From an uncultured cyanobacterium (lineage in GTDB: Bacteria; Cyanobacteriota; Cyanobacteriia; PCC-6307; Cyanobiaceae), in assembly GCA_903928835.1 (NCBI GenBank), contig CAIYSK010000128.1:1-6292 (forward strand): a stretch of 6,292 nucleotides of DNA, in the 5' to 3' direction. The notes beneath the pieces are model-generated. The model ran no database searches. It was not told the origin of the DNA and worked only from the letters and a program-made list of their open reading frames with translations. Made by a program: the position numbers and the translations under genes. Within the stretch, counting starts at the first letter, position 1, and each line of letters starts with the position of its first letter. Shown here one piece after another: positions 1 through 6,292 of this stretch.

Positions 1-30
1 CGCAGCCGATGGGTGAGCCCTTCGGCTGCG
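1..30. repeat. Inverted repeat (9 bp plus 3 bp stem) at the left edge, inside the deiminase gene
   Basis: CGCAGCCGA at 1-9 is the exact reverse complement of TCGGCTGCG at 22-30. Inside it, after one T/T mismatch, GGG (11-13) pairs with CCC (18-20) around a 4-base loop. The repeat lies wholly in coding sequence and may extend left of the window. No U-tract is visible, so it does not look like an intrinsic terminator. It may simply reflect GC-rich codon use. Confidence 0.6.
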
Positions 31-278
31 AGCTGGAGCTGCAGGGGGGCCAGGGCGGCGCCGGTTTCAGCGGGGTTGTCGGTGAGCAACAGCACCGGGG
101 CGTGGCGGGCAACCGCCGCGCAGAGGCCCAAGTAGCAGGCGCGTACCGCATCCAGGTAGGGCGCCCAATCGCCATGGGCCCGCGGCCAGGCCATCAGTAC
201 GGCCCCCTGGGCTTCCCATTCCGCGGGTAAGCGCCTTGCGGGGTTCACGGGGAGAGCGCCCACTGGTTGCGCGTTCAC
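1..278 (-). CDS. aguA: Agmatine deiminase family protein, N-terminal part (runs off the left end)
   Basis: This leftward frame is open from the GTG at 278-276 to base 1 and gives about 92 N-terminal residues. The stretch RLPAEWEAQGAVLMAWP, followed by a D-W-A-P-Y-L segment, is the conserved start of the agmatine deiminase / Porphyromonas-type peptidylarginine deiminase family (guanidine-group-modifying fold). Family members hydrolyse agmatine to N-carbamoylputrescine and ammonia in the cytoplasm, a step from arginine to putrescine. The catalytic Cys, His and Asp/Glu residues lie further on and outside the window, so activity cannot be judged. The first GTG overlaps the fabI stop as GTGA, which suggests translational coupling. 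In-frame GTGs at 263 and 248 are alternatives; the 248 start would place the conserved block closer to the N-terminus. I see no clear Shine-Dalgarno sequence for any of the three. The family call is firm; the agmatine substrate is inferred. Confidence 0.85.
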   Translation of the reverse strand, partial: MNAQPVGALPVNPARRLPAEWEAQGAVLMAWPRAHGDWAPYLDAVRACYLGLCAAVARHAPVLLLTDNPAETGAALAPLQLQLAAEGLTHRL

Positions 279-1057
279 ATCCCGGTGATGCAGTAGCCGG
301 CGTCCACGTACAGCACCTGGCCGGTGATGCCCGAGCTCAGGGGGCTGGCCAGGAAGGCCGCGGTGGAGCCGACTTCGTCCTGGGTCACGGTGCGGCGCAG
401 GGGAGCTTTCTCCTCCACGTTGTGGATCATGTCGAGGATGCCGCCGATGGCCGAGCTGGCCAGGGTGCGGATCGGGCCGGCGCTGATCGCATTGACCCGC
501 ACCTGCTGCTCGGGGCCGAGTTCGGCGGCCAGGTAACGCACGGAGGCCTCCAGGGCCGCCTTGGCCACGCCCATCACGTTGTAGTTGGGGATGGCCCGCT
601 CAGCCCCCAGGTAGCTCAGGGTGATCACGCTGGCCCCTTGGCTGAACAGGGGCTTGGCGTAACGGCACAGGGGAGCCAGGGAATAGGCACTCACCTCCAG
701 GGCCCGGGCAAAGCCCTCGGGGCTAATGGCCGAGTAGTCGCCAATCAGTTCCTCTTTGCCTGCAAAGGCCAGGCAGTGCACCAGTACATCGATGGAGCCC
801 CACTGCTGTTTGACCTGCTCAAACACCGCCTCGATCTGGGCGGGCTCCTGCACGTTCAGGGGTTCAAACAGGGTGGGGTTGAGCGGAGCGGTGAGGTCGC
901 GCACCTTGCCTTCAAAGCGCCCTTTGTCGTCGGGCAGGTAGGTGATGCCCAACTCGCAGCCGGCGGCAGCGAGTTGCTGGGCAATGCCCCAGGCGATCGA
1001 GCGGTTGTTGGCGATCCCCGTAACCAGGGCCTTCTTGCCGCGCAGATCCAGGAGCAT
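275..1057 (-). CDS. fabI: Enoyl-[acyl-carrier-protein] reductase (NADH), FabI
   Basis: This 260-residue protein catalyses the last step of each type II fatty acid elongation cycle, reducing trans-2-enoyl-ACP with NAD(P)H in the cytoplasm. The full length matches the family. The N-terminal nucleotide-binding segment is GIANNRSIAWGIA (residues 14-26). The catalytic centre is Y149 and Y159 with K166, in LSYLGAERAIPNYNVMGVAK, giving the Tyr-x6-Lys signature of FabI-type short-chain dehydrogenases. The later RVNAISAGPIRTLA block is also typical. The ATG at 1057-1055 is chosen because family homology starts there (MLLDLRGKKALVTG); the frame stays open far upstream without any family similarity. An AAGG lies about 13 bases upstream, a weak ribosome site. 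Position 97 is Ala where E. coli has Gly93, as I recall for plant FabI. The gene lies 77 bases after the lipoprotein gene and its stop overlaps the deiminase start, so the three may form one transcription unit. Confidence 0.97.
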   Translation of the reverse strand: MLLDLRGKKALVTGIANNRSIAWGIAQQLAAAGCELGITYLPDDKGRFEGKVRDLTAPLNPTLFEPLNVQEPAQIEAVFEQVKQQWGSIDVLVHCLAFAGKEELIGDYSAISPEGFARALEVSAYSLAPLCRYAKPLFSQGASVITLSYLGAERAIPNYNVMGVAKAALEASVRYLAAELGPEQQVRVNAISAGPIRTLASSAIGGILDMIHNVEEKAPLRRTVTQDEVGSTAAFLASPLSSGITGQVLYVDAGYCITGM

Positions 1058-1134
1058 GGGAATGGGTCCGCCTTGAGCGAAACGTTGCGATGGAGTGATT
1101 CTCTCGCACCCTGGGGGCCCCTGGGCTGGTTGGC

Positions 1135-1728
1135 TCAGCGCTGCTCTGGAGCTACAGGGTTTGGGGAGGGTTTCAGGAGCTGATCTTCCTGCTCTTGCAC
1201 GGCCGCTGGATCGCTGAGCAGATCCGATTCTTCGAGGAGCGGGAAGCTTTCGGTCTTGACCTCCTGGGGGCTGCGCGGGGGCTCCAGCCAGCGGAAGCTG
1301 CGGCGGGGTGTGCGCTCCAGGCAGAGGGCTTGGCTCTGTTGGCGCAGGGCCCGGCGCACATCGGCCCGGGCAACGGCGGCGAAAAATTCCTGGCGTGCCG
1401 CGAGTCCGGAGCTGAAGGGGGCGGTGCCATTGCCGTTGAACAGCCTGGCCGCATCCACAATCCAGCGGGGCTGGCAGACCCCTGGGGTGCTGGTGTCGGT
1501 TTCGATCCAGATGTGCAGGCCATAGCCATCCGGCTGACTCACCACGGCCAGGCCGTCGTGGCGTTGGTGGCGCTCTAGGGGATAGATCCCCCAGCTGGGG
1601 CGCAGCTGGACGGGCATGCAGCCCGTGAGTGCCAGACCCATCGAGATGATGGCGATTGCGGTGCCCCCAAGCAGCGCTGGACGGAAGCGGGAAACTCCTG
1701 CGAGCACGGTTTGGCATGCAACGGCCAC
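1135..1728 (-). CDS. Putative lipoprotein of unknown function
   Basis: I do not recognise a named family. From the GTG at 1728 the product is 197 residues. A basic stretch (SRFRP) is followed by a hydrophobic segment ending in the lipobox L-T-G-C, with the lipidated Cys at residue 37, so the mature protein would be membrane-anchored on the periplasmic side. The mature part holds a Trp/Tyr-rich region (PSWGIYPLERH, GYGLHIWIETD), two further Cys that could form a disulfide (GVCQPRW and QALCLERT), an Ala/Arg-rich helical stretch (FFAAVARADVRRALRQQ), and an acidic, Gln- and Pro-rich C-terminal tail. The start is uncertain. The GTG at 1728 has an AAGGA four bases upstream; an ATG at 1797 would give 220 residues but an unusually long 59-residue leader; a GTG at 1707 is also possible. 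It reads toward fabI. A secreted rather than lipidated product cannot be excluded. Confidence 0.75.
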   Translation of the reverse strand: MAVACQTVLAGVSRFRPALLGGTAIAIISMGLALTGCMPVQLRPSWGIYPLERHQRHDGLAVVSQPDGYGLHIWIETDTSTPGVCQPRWIVDAARLFNGNGTAPFSSGLAARQEFFAAVARADVRRALRQQSQALCLERTPRRSFRWLEPPRSPQEVKTESFPLLEESDLLSDPAAVQEQEDQLLKPSPNPVAPEQR

Positions 1729-1775
1729 CGAATCCTTGCCGATCAGGCTCCTTGGTTGCACTCCACCAGGGCCGA

Positions 1776-1820
1776 GGGATGCACCAGCAACTGGCATCCC
1801 CCAGCGATGGCGGGCATCGC
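1776..1820. promoter_or_regulatory. Two adjacent dyad symmetries between the lipoprotein and aminotransferase genes
   Basis: GGGATGC (1776-1782) and GCATCCC (1794-1800) form a 7-bp dyad with an 11-base spacer. Inside it, CCAG (1784-1787) also pairs with CTGG (1791-1794), so the RNA could form a bulged stem of about ten pairs. Three bases further on, GCGATG (1804-1809) pairs with CATCGC (1815-1820) around a 5-base loop. Both lie just upstream of the aminotransferase ATG at 1842, in the divergent region that should hold the promoters of both genes. They could be an operator, paired leader hairpins or chance. No convincing -35/-10 pair was seen. If the lipoprotein really starts at 1797, the first dyad overlaps that start codon. 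Confidence 0.35.
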
Positions 1821-1841
1821 CACCGGCTTAAGTTCTTGGCC

Positions 1842-3089
<1,248 letters not shown>

Positions 3090-3095
3090 TCAGAT

Positions 3096-3126
3096 AGGGC
3101 TGAACAAATAGCGCTTGATCAGCCCT
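3096..3126. terminator. Candidate bidirectional terminator between convergent genes
   Basis: AGGGCTGA (3096-3103) pairs with TCAGCCCT (3119-3126). After an A/A mismatch the stem continues with CAA (3105-3107) against TTG (3115-3117), leaving a 7-base loop. It sits across the 29-base gap between the aminotransferase stop (3089) and the photolyase stop (3121-3119), where a shared terminator would be expected, and overlaps the last two photolyase codons. It lacks a good U-tract on either strand, so efficiency is doubtful. Confidence 0.4.
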
Positions 3127-4600
3127 TGATGGTGGCGTAAAGCGCCTTGAAGTGGGCCTGCTGGTGCTTGTGGTCCACGATCAATTCGGGGTAGCCCCGC
3201 CGCTCCAGGGGGGCGATCTCGCCGGAGATCAGCTCCTTGGTGCTCACGTGGGCCAGCTCGGGAAGCCAGGTGCGGATGTAGGTGGCGTCGGGGTCGAATT
3301 TGGCGGCCTGGGTGGCCGGGTTGAAGATGCGCAGGGGCTTGGGATCCATGCCACTGCTGGCGCTCCATTGCCAGCCGCCGTTGTTGGCGGCCAAATCACC
3401 ATCTACCAGGTGTTCCATGAAGGCGGCCTCACCGAGCTGCCAATCGCAGATCAGGTCTTTCACCAGGTAGGAGGCCACGATCATGCGGCAGCGGTTATGC
3501 ATCCAGCCGCTGGCCGTGAGTTGGCGCATGGCGGCATCGATGATCGGCATACCGGTGAGGCCATCGCGCCAGGCGGCTAGGCGCCCTTGGTCATTTTCCC
3601 AGGGAAAGTGGCGCCATTGGCTCCGGTAGGGGCCCTCGGCCAGCTCGGGGAAATGGAACAGGGCCTGTTGGTAGAACTCGCGCCAGGCGAGTTCCTGTTC
3701 CCACACGGTGATGGATTGGCGGGCCTCGTCGCTGCGGGCCAGTTCCTTGGCGGCCTGGGCAGCTCCCCAGGCCTGGCGCGGGCTGAGGGTCCCGAAGGCC
3801 AGGGCGGCGCTCAGGCCAGAGGTGCCGGCTTCGCTTGGGATGTTGCGCCCCTCGCCATAGGCCAGGAGGGCTCCTTCTTGGCCCTTGCCTTCGCAGAAGA
3901 GTTGCAGTTGTTCCTGGGCGGCGCCTTCCCCAGGCCGGCAGGGGCACAGGGCCGTGCCCGCAAAACCATGGTCCAGGCTGGCGCTCGCCTGGTGCTGCTG
4001 GAGCAGGCCAGCCAAGGCCCGTGATCCCAGGGTGGTTCCATCGAGATCCAGCAGATCCACGGGCGCCGGGATCGAGCTGAGGGCTCCGGCGGTCCAGCGC
4101 TGCTCCACCTGGCCGCGCCAATTGCGCCAGAAGGGGCCATACACCCGGTACGGATCGCCGTTGCCGGTTTTGAGCTGGTCCGGTGGGATCAGCAGCTGGT
4201 CCCAATCCACCAACACCTTGGTGCCCTGGGCCTGCAGGGCTGCCGCCACGGCCCGATCCCTGTCCCGGGCGTAGGGCTCGATGTCGCGGTTCCAGGCCAC
4301 CACCTCGGCGCCGATGGCCGCCGCCAGCTGGGGGAGCAGGTCGCTGGGCTTGCCCCGCAGGATCACCAGCCGGCTACCGGCTTGTTCCCAGCTGCGCTCC
4401 AATTCCTTGAGGCTTTCGCTCCAAAACCACAGCCGCGCTGGAGCCACCTTGGGCAGGCCAGGGGCGGGTTCCAGGATCGCCGGATCCCACACGAACACGC
4501 CAGTCACGGCGGCGCTGTTTGCCGCTGCCGCTGCAAGGGCCAGGTTGTCGGCGAGGCGCAGGTCGCGGCGGTGCCAGATCAGCCAGCGGGGAGGAGCCAT
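3119..4600 (-). CDS. phrA: Deoxyribodipyrimidine photolyase, class I CPD type
   Basis: This 493-residue flavoenzyme splits UV-induced cyclobutane pyrimidine dimers in DNA using blue/near-UV light. The N-terminal alpha/beta antenna domain (about 1-135) opens with WLIWHRRDLRLADN. The FAD-binding helical domain holds the phosphate-contact loop EAGTSGLS (257-264), WEQELAWREFYQ (300-311), GMPIIDAAMRQL (350-361), GWMHNRCRM (365-373), and the hallmark NNGGWQWSASSGMDP (406-420). From the family alignment as I recall it, W410, W387 and W334 correspond to the Trp electron-transfer triad of the S. elongatus enzyme (W390, W367, W314), with the same spacings. That enzyme uses a deazaflavin antenna; the same cofactor here is an inference. 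The ATG at 4600 gives a typical N-terminus and lies 20 bases after the Nudix stop, so co-transcription with Nudix and folK is likely. I see no strong ribosome site. Length is complete, with no missing core motif. Confidence 0.97.
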   Translation of the reverse strand: MAPPRWLIWHRRDLRLADNLALAAAAANSAAVTGVFVWDPAILEPAPGLPKVAPARLWFWSESLKELERSWEQAGSRLVILRGKPSDLLPQLAAAIGAEVVAWNRDIEPYARDRDRAVAAALQAQGTKVLVDWDQLLIPPDQLKTGNGDPYRVYGPFWRNWRGQVEQRWTAGALSSIPAPVDLLDLDGTTLGSRALAGLLQQHQASASLDHGFAGTALCPCRPGEGAAQEQLQLFCEGKGQEGALLAYGEGRNIPSEAGTSGLSAALAFGTLSPRQAWGAAQAAKELARSDEARQSITVWEQELAWREFYQQALFHFPELAEGPYRSQWRHFPWENDQGRLAAWRDGLTGMPIIDAAMRQLTASGWMHNRCRMIVASYLVKDLICDWQLGEAAFMEHLVDGDLAANNGGWQWSASSGMDPKPLRIFNPATQAAKFDPDATYIRTWLPELAHVSTKELISGEIAPLERRGYPELIVDHKHQQAHFKALYATIKG

Positions 4601-4620
4601 GGCGGTGGGGGCGTTGCGCT

Positions 4621-5181
4621 TTAGAGACCGAGGTGTTGCTTGGCCCGCAGCCAGGCGGTGACGCTCTTGCCATCGAGGTATTCATCGCCGCTGGCCAGGG
4701 CCTGATCCAGCTCGCCTGGTTCCATCAACAGCACCTCCAGGTCTTCGTCGTCATCGCCCGCCGGCTGCTCGCTGAGCTTGGTGAGGTCGCGGGCCAAAAA
4801 CATGTGGATCACCTCATCGGAATAGCCCGGGCAGGGGAGCATGGCCCCCAGGGGATCCCATCGGGTAGCGCTATAGCCCGCCTCTTCCTGCAGCTCCCGT
4901 TCCATGGTGCTCAGGGGCGTTTCGCCGGGATCCAGGGTGCCGGCGGGGAATTCCAGCAGCCTGGTGGCCACCGCAAAGCGGTATTGGCGCAAGATCACCA
5001 CCCGGCCATCGGCGAGCACAGGAACCGCCAGGGAGGCTCCGGGGTGCTTGATCAGCCCAAAGCTGCCTTCCACCCCCATCGGCAGCTTGACCCGGTTGAT
5101 CTCGAAGCGCAGCTTGCGGGCATCAAGAGCTGCGGTGGTTTCGATGAGGCGCGCGGGCTCGGGGGCGGGCAGGGGCGCCAT
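4621..5181 (-). CDS. Nudix hydrolase, ADP-ribose pyrophosphatase-like
   Basis: This 186-residue protein has a complete Nudix box at residues 81-103 (G-x5-E-x7-R-E-L-x-E-E-x-G-Y), with E87, R95, E96, E99 and E100 available for Mg2+ binding and catalysis. The preceding VVILRQYRFAVATRLLEFPAG and the following PCPGYSDEVIHMFLARDL are typical of the ADP-ribose pyrophosphatase branch, which cleaves ADP-ribose and related nucleoside diphosphate sugars to AMP and a phosphosugar in the cytoplasm. The exact substrate is inferred, since Nudix substrates are hard to predict. The C-terminal part carries an acidic run (GDDDEDLEV). The ATG at 5181 is the natural start, and the 35-base gap from folK lacks a clear terminator. 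It sits between folK and the photolyase gene; a clean-up or repair role for damaged nucleotides would fit but is not shown by the sequence. Confidence 0.92.
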   Translation of the reverse strand: MAPLPAPEPARLIETTAALDARKLRFEINRVKLPMGVEGSFGLIKHPGASLAVPVLADGRVVILRQYRFAVATRLLEFPAGTLDPGETPLSTMERELQEEAGYSATRWDPLGAMLPCPGYSDEVIHMFLARDLTKLSEQPAGDDDEDLEVLLMEPGELDQALASGDEYLDGKSVTAWLRAKQHLGL

Positions 5182-5216
5182 GGAGGGGGGCGGTTGGTGT
5201 TGGCCGCCAGCATGGC

Positions 5217-5864
5217 CTATTCCGGCCAGCCCTGCTGCGGGAGCATGCGTTCGGGTGGGGCTTCCTGCAGCTGGGGGAGTAATTGGCTCAGCAGTGCAGC
5301 GCAGCTTTGGAGGGGGATCCCGTTGGCCTTGCCCGGCGGCACCAGGTTTGGATCAATGGCTGCCAGGGGGGCCAGCACGAAACTGCGCTCCAAAAGGCGC
5401 GGGTGGGGAAGGTCCAGCACGCCTGAGTTGCTGCAGAGATCCCCGCACCAGAGCAGGTCGAGATCAAGGCTGCGGGGCCCCCAAGGCTCGAGCCGCTGGC
5501 GGCCAAACTGGGCCTCCAGAGCTTGGAGGGCTTCCAGCAGGGCCAGGGCCGGGGCAAGGGACTGGGGTTGGGAGTTGCCAGGGCAAGCCGAAGTTTCCAT
5601 CACAACGGCTCCATTGAGGTAGGCCGGCTGGCCGGCAGGCCCGCCCACCGGTTCGGTGCGAAACAACGGCGACCAGTGCAGCGTTGGCGCCGGCTGGGTG
5701 GGGGGGCTGGGGCCTGAGAACCAGTCAGCCAAGGCCTCCGTGAGCAGGGGCCGCACCGCGATCAAGGTGGCTGCTGGGTCGCCCAGGTTGGCGCCGAGGG
5801 CAATCGCGATGCTGCCTGCCCCAGGCGGCATCGCCCCGAGCTGATCAGCGAGACTGGCGTCCAC
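5217..5864 (-). CDS. folK: 2-amino-4-hydroxy-6-hydroxymethyldihydropteridine pyrophosphokinase (HPPK)
   Basis: This enzyme transfers pyrophosphate from ATP to 6-hydroxymethyl-7,8-dihydropterin, the step before dihydropteroate synthase in folate synthesis. The N-terminal [13 protein letters not shown] (18-30) and the HPPK signature [11 protein letters not shown] (128-138) are clear; D134 and D136 match the Mg2+-binding aspartates known as D95 and D97 in E. coli. The later [17 protein letters not shown] (154-170) is also typical. The GTG at 5864 gives 215 residues; an in-frame ATG at 5831 would remove 11 residues and still keep every motif, so the true start is open. Neither has a strong ribosome site. 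The protein is longer than the E. coli enzyme, with Pro-rich (50-62) and Ser/Gln/Pro-rich (96-104) loops. It heads the leftward folK-Nudix-photolyase cluster and is divergent from chlD. Confidence 0.95.
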   Translation of the reverse strand: MDASLADQLGAMPPGAGSIAIALGANLGDPAATLIAVRPLLTEALADWFSGPSPPTQPAPTLHWSPLFRTEPVGGPAGQPAYLNGAVVMETSACPGNSQPQSLAPALALLEALQALEAQFGRQRLEPWGPRSLDLDLLWCGDLCSNSGVLDLPHPRLLERSFVLAPLAAIDPNLVPPGKANGIPLQSCAALLSQLLPQLQEAPPERMLPQQGWPE

Positions 5865-5886
5865 AGTTCAGGGATTGGGCTCTTCC
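5865..5886. other. Short head-to-head gap between folK and chlD
   Basis: Only 22 bases separate the folK GTG (5864) from the chlD ATG (5887); the gap is 55 bases if folK starts at its internal ATG (5831). No recognisable -35/-10 pair or ribosome site fits in this space, so at least one promoter must lie inside the opposite gene or one message must be nearly leaderless. Confidence 0.4.
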
Positions 5887-6292
5887 ATGGTTGCAAGCGG
5901 AGTGGCAGCACGCTCGTTTCCGCTGGCGGCCATTACTGGCCACGGCACCCTCAAGTTGGCGCTCCTCTTGGCCGCGGTGGATCCTGGCTTGGGTGGGGTG
6001 GTGATCGCTGGCGGCCGCGGCACCGGTAAATCGGTGTTGGCTCGGGGGCTGCATGCCCTGCTTCCGCCCATTGATGTACTGGATTTGGCGGCCCCCGATG
6101 GGGCGCCGGCCGGCCCCTACCTGAACCTCAACACCGATCCCCAGCGTCCGGATGATTGGGATGGGGCCATCCGCTCCCGCATCAAAGAGTTGGGCGGTGA
6201 TCCCACCGGCGCCGACCCCGCAGCCCTGCTGCCCACCAAGGTGATTCCGGCCCCCTTTGTGCAGGTGCCCTTGGGCATCACCGAAGACCGGC
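5887..6292 (+). CDS. chlD: Magnesium chelatase subunit ChlD, N-terminal part (runs off the right end)
   Basis: The frame from the ATG at 5887 stays open to the window end and gives 135 residues. Mg-chelatase (ChlD, ChlH, ChlI) inserts Mg2+ into protoporphyrin IX, the committed step to chlorophyll; ChlD forms an AAA+ ring platform with ChlI. The N-terminal [21 protein letters not shown] (11-31) is the conserved ChlI/ChlD opening, followed by a Walker A loop GGRGTGKS (42-49). Residues from about 120 ([17 protein letters not shown]) lead into the next conserved block, where ChlD and ChlI share the LGITEDR-type motif. The long Asp/Pro-rich stretch [18 protein letters not shown] (70-87), and the absence of the ChlI-type opening, support ChlD over ChlI; the von Willebrand A domain that would settle this lies outside the window. 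The divergent partner is folK. Confidence 0.93.
   Translation, partial: MVASGVAARSFPLAAITGHGTLKLALLLAAVDPGLGGVVIAGGRGTGKSVLARGLHALLPPIDVLDLAAPDGAPAGPYLNLNTDPQRPDDWDGAIRSRIKELGGDPTGADPAALLPTKVIPAPFVQVPLGITEDR

Noticed and set aside
1109..1125. GC-rich palindrome-like stretch between the lipoprotein gene and fabI
   Set aside because: The pairing would leave a loop of about one base and no U-tract follows, so it is not supported as a terminator.
236..1183. Long rightward open frame of 315 codons
   Set aside because: It is antisense to fabI, rich in Gly/Ala/Gln/His from GC-rich codon shadowing, and resembles no family; fabI on the other strand has all catalytic motifs.
4519..5622. Long rightward open frame of 367 codons
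   Set aside because: It lies opposite the Nudix and folK genes and the start of the photolyase gene, all with clear signatures; its low-complexity composition is that of a shadow frame.

Overview
The window looks like a piece of a core chromosomal region from a high-GC picocyanobacterium of the Synechococcus/Cyanobium group. The main evidence is the start of chlD, which means chlorophyll synthesis, and a class I photolyase that closely resembles the Synechococcus elongatus enzyme. A plant/cyanobacterial-type FabI and the compact gene packing agree with this. The assignment is an inference from protein character, not from a database search.

Layout, left to right. Three genes run leftward: a putative lipoprotein (1135-1728), then fabI (275-1057, enoyl-ACP reductase of fatty acid synthesis), then the N-terminal part of an agmatine deiminase family gene, which overlaps the fabI stop codon and leaves the window at base 1. 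A divergent intergenic region with two adjacent dyad symmetries separates this group from a rightward DegT/DnrJ/EryC1-type PLP aminotransferase gene (1842-3089). That gene converges on a second leftward cluster that reads folK (5217-5864), a Nudix hydrolase of ADP-ribose pyrophosphatase type (4621-5181), then a CPD photolyase (3119-4600). Head to head with folK, only a few tens of bases away, chlD (Mg-chelatase subunit D) starts rightward at 5887 and runs off the right end.

The genes are mostly unrelated housekeeping functions: lipid synthesis, polyamine metabolism, sugar/envelope biosynthesis, DNA repair, nucleotide sanitation, folate and chlorophyll. I see no defence system, mobile element, CRISPR array, tRNA or rRNA, and no convincing novel multi-gene system. 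The more unusual points are a perfect 16-bp inverted repeat inside the aminotransferase gene, a cysteine-rich segment in the same protein, paired dyads in the divergent leader, an unrecognised small lipoprotein, and a very short folK/chlD divergent gap.
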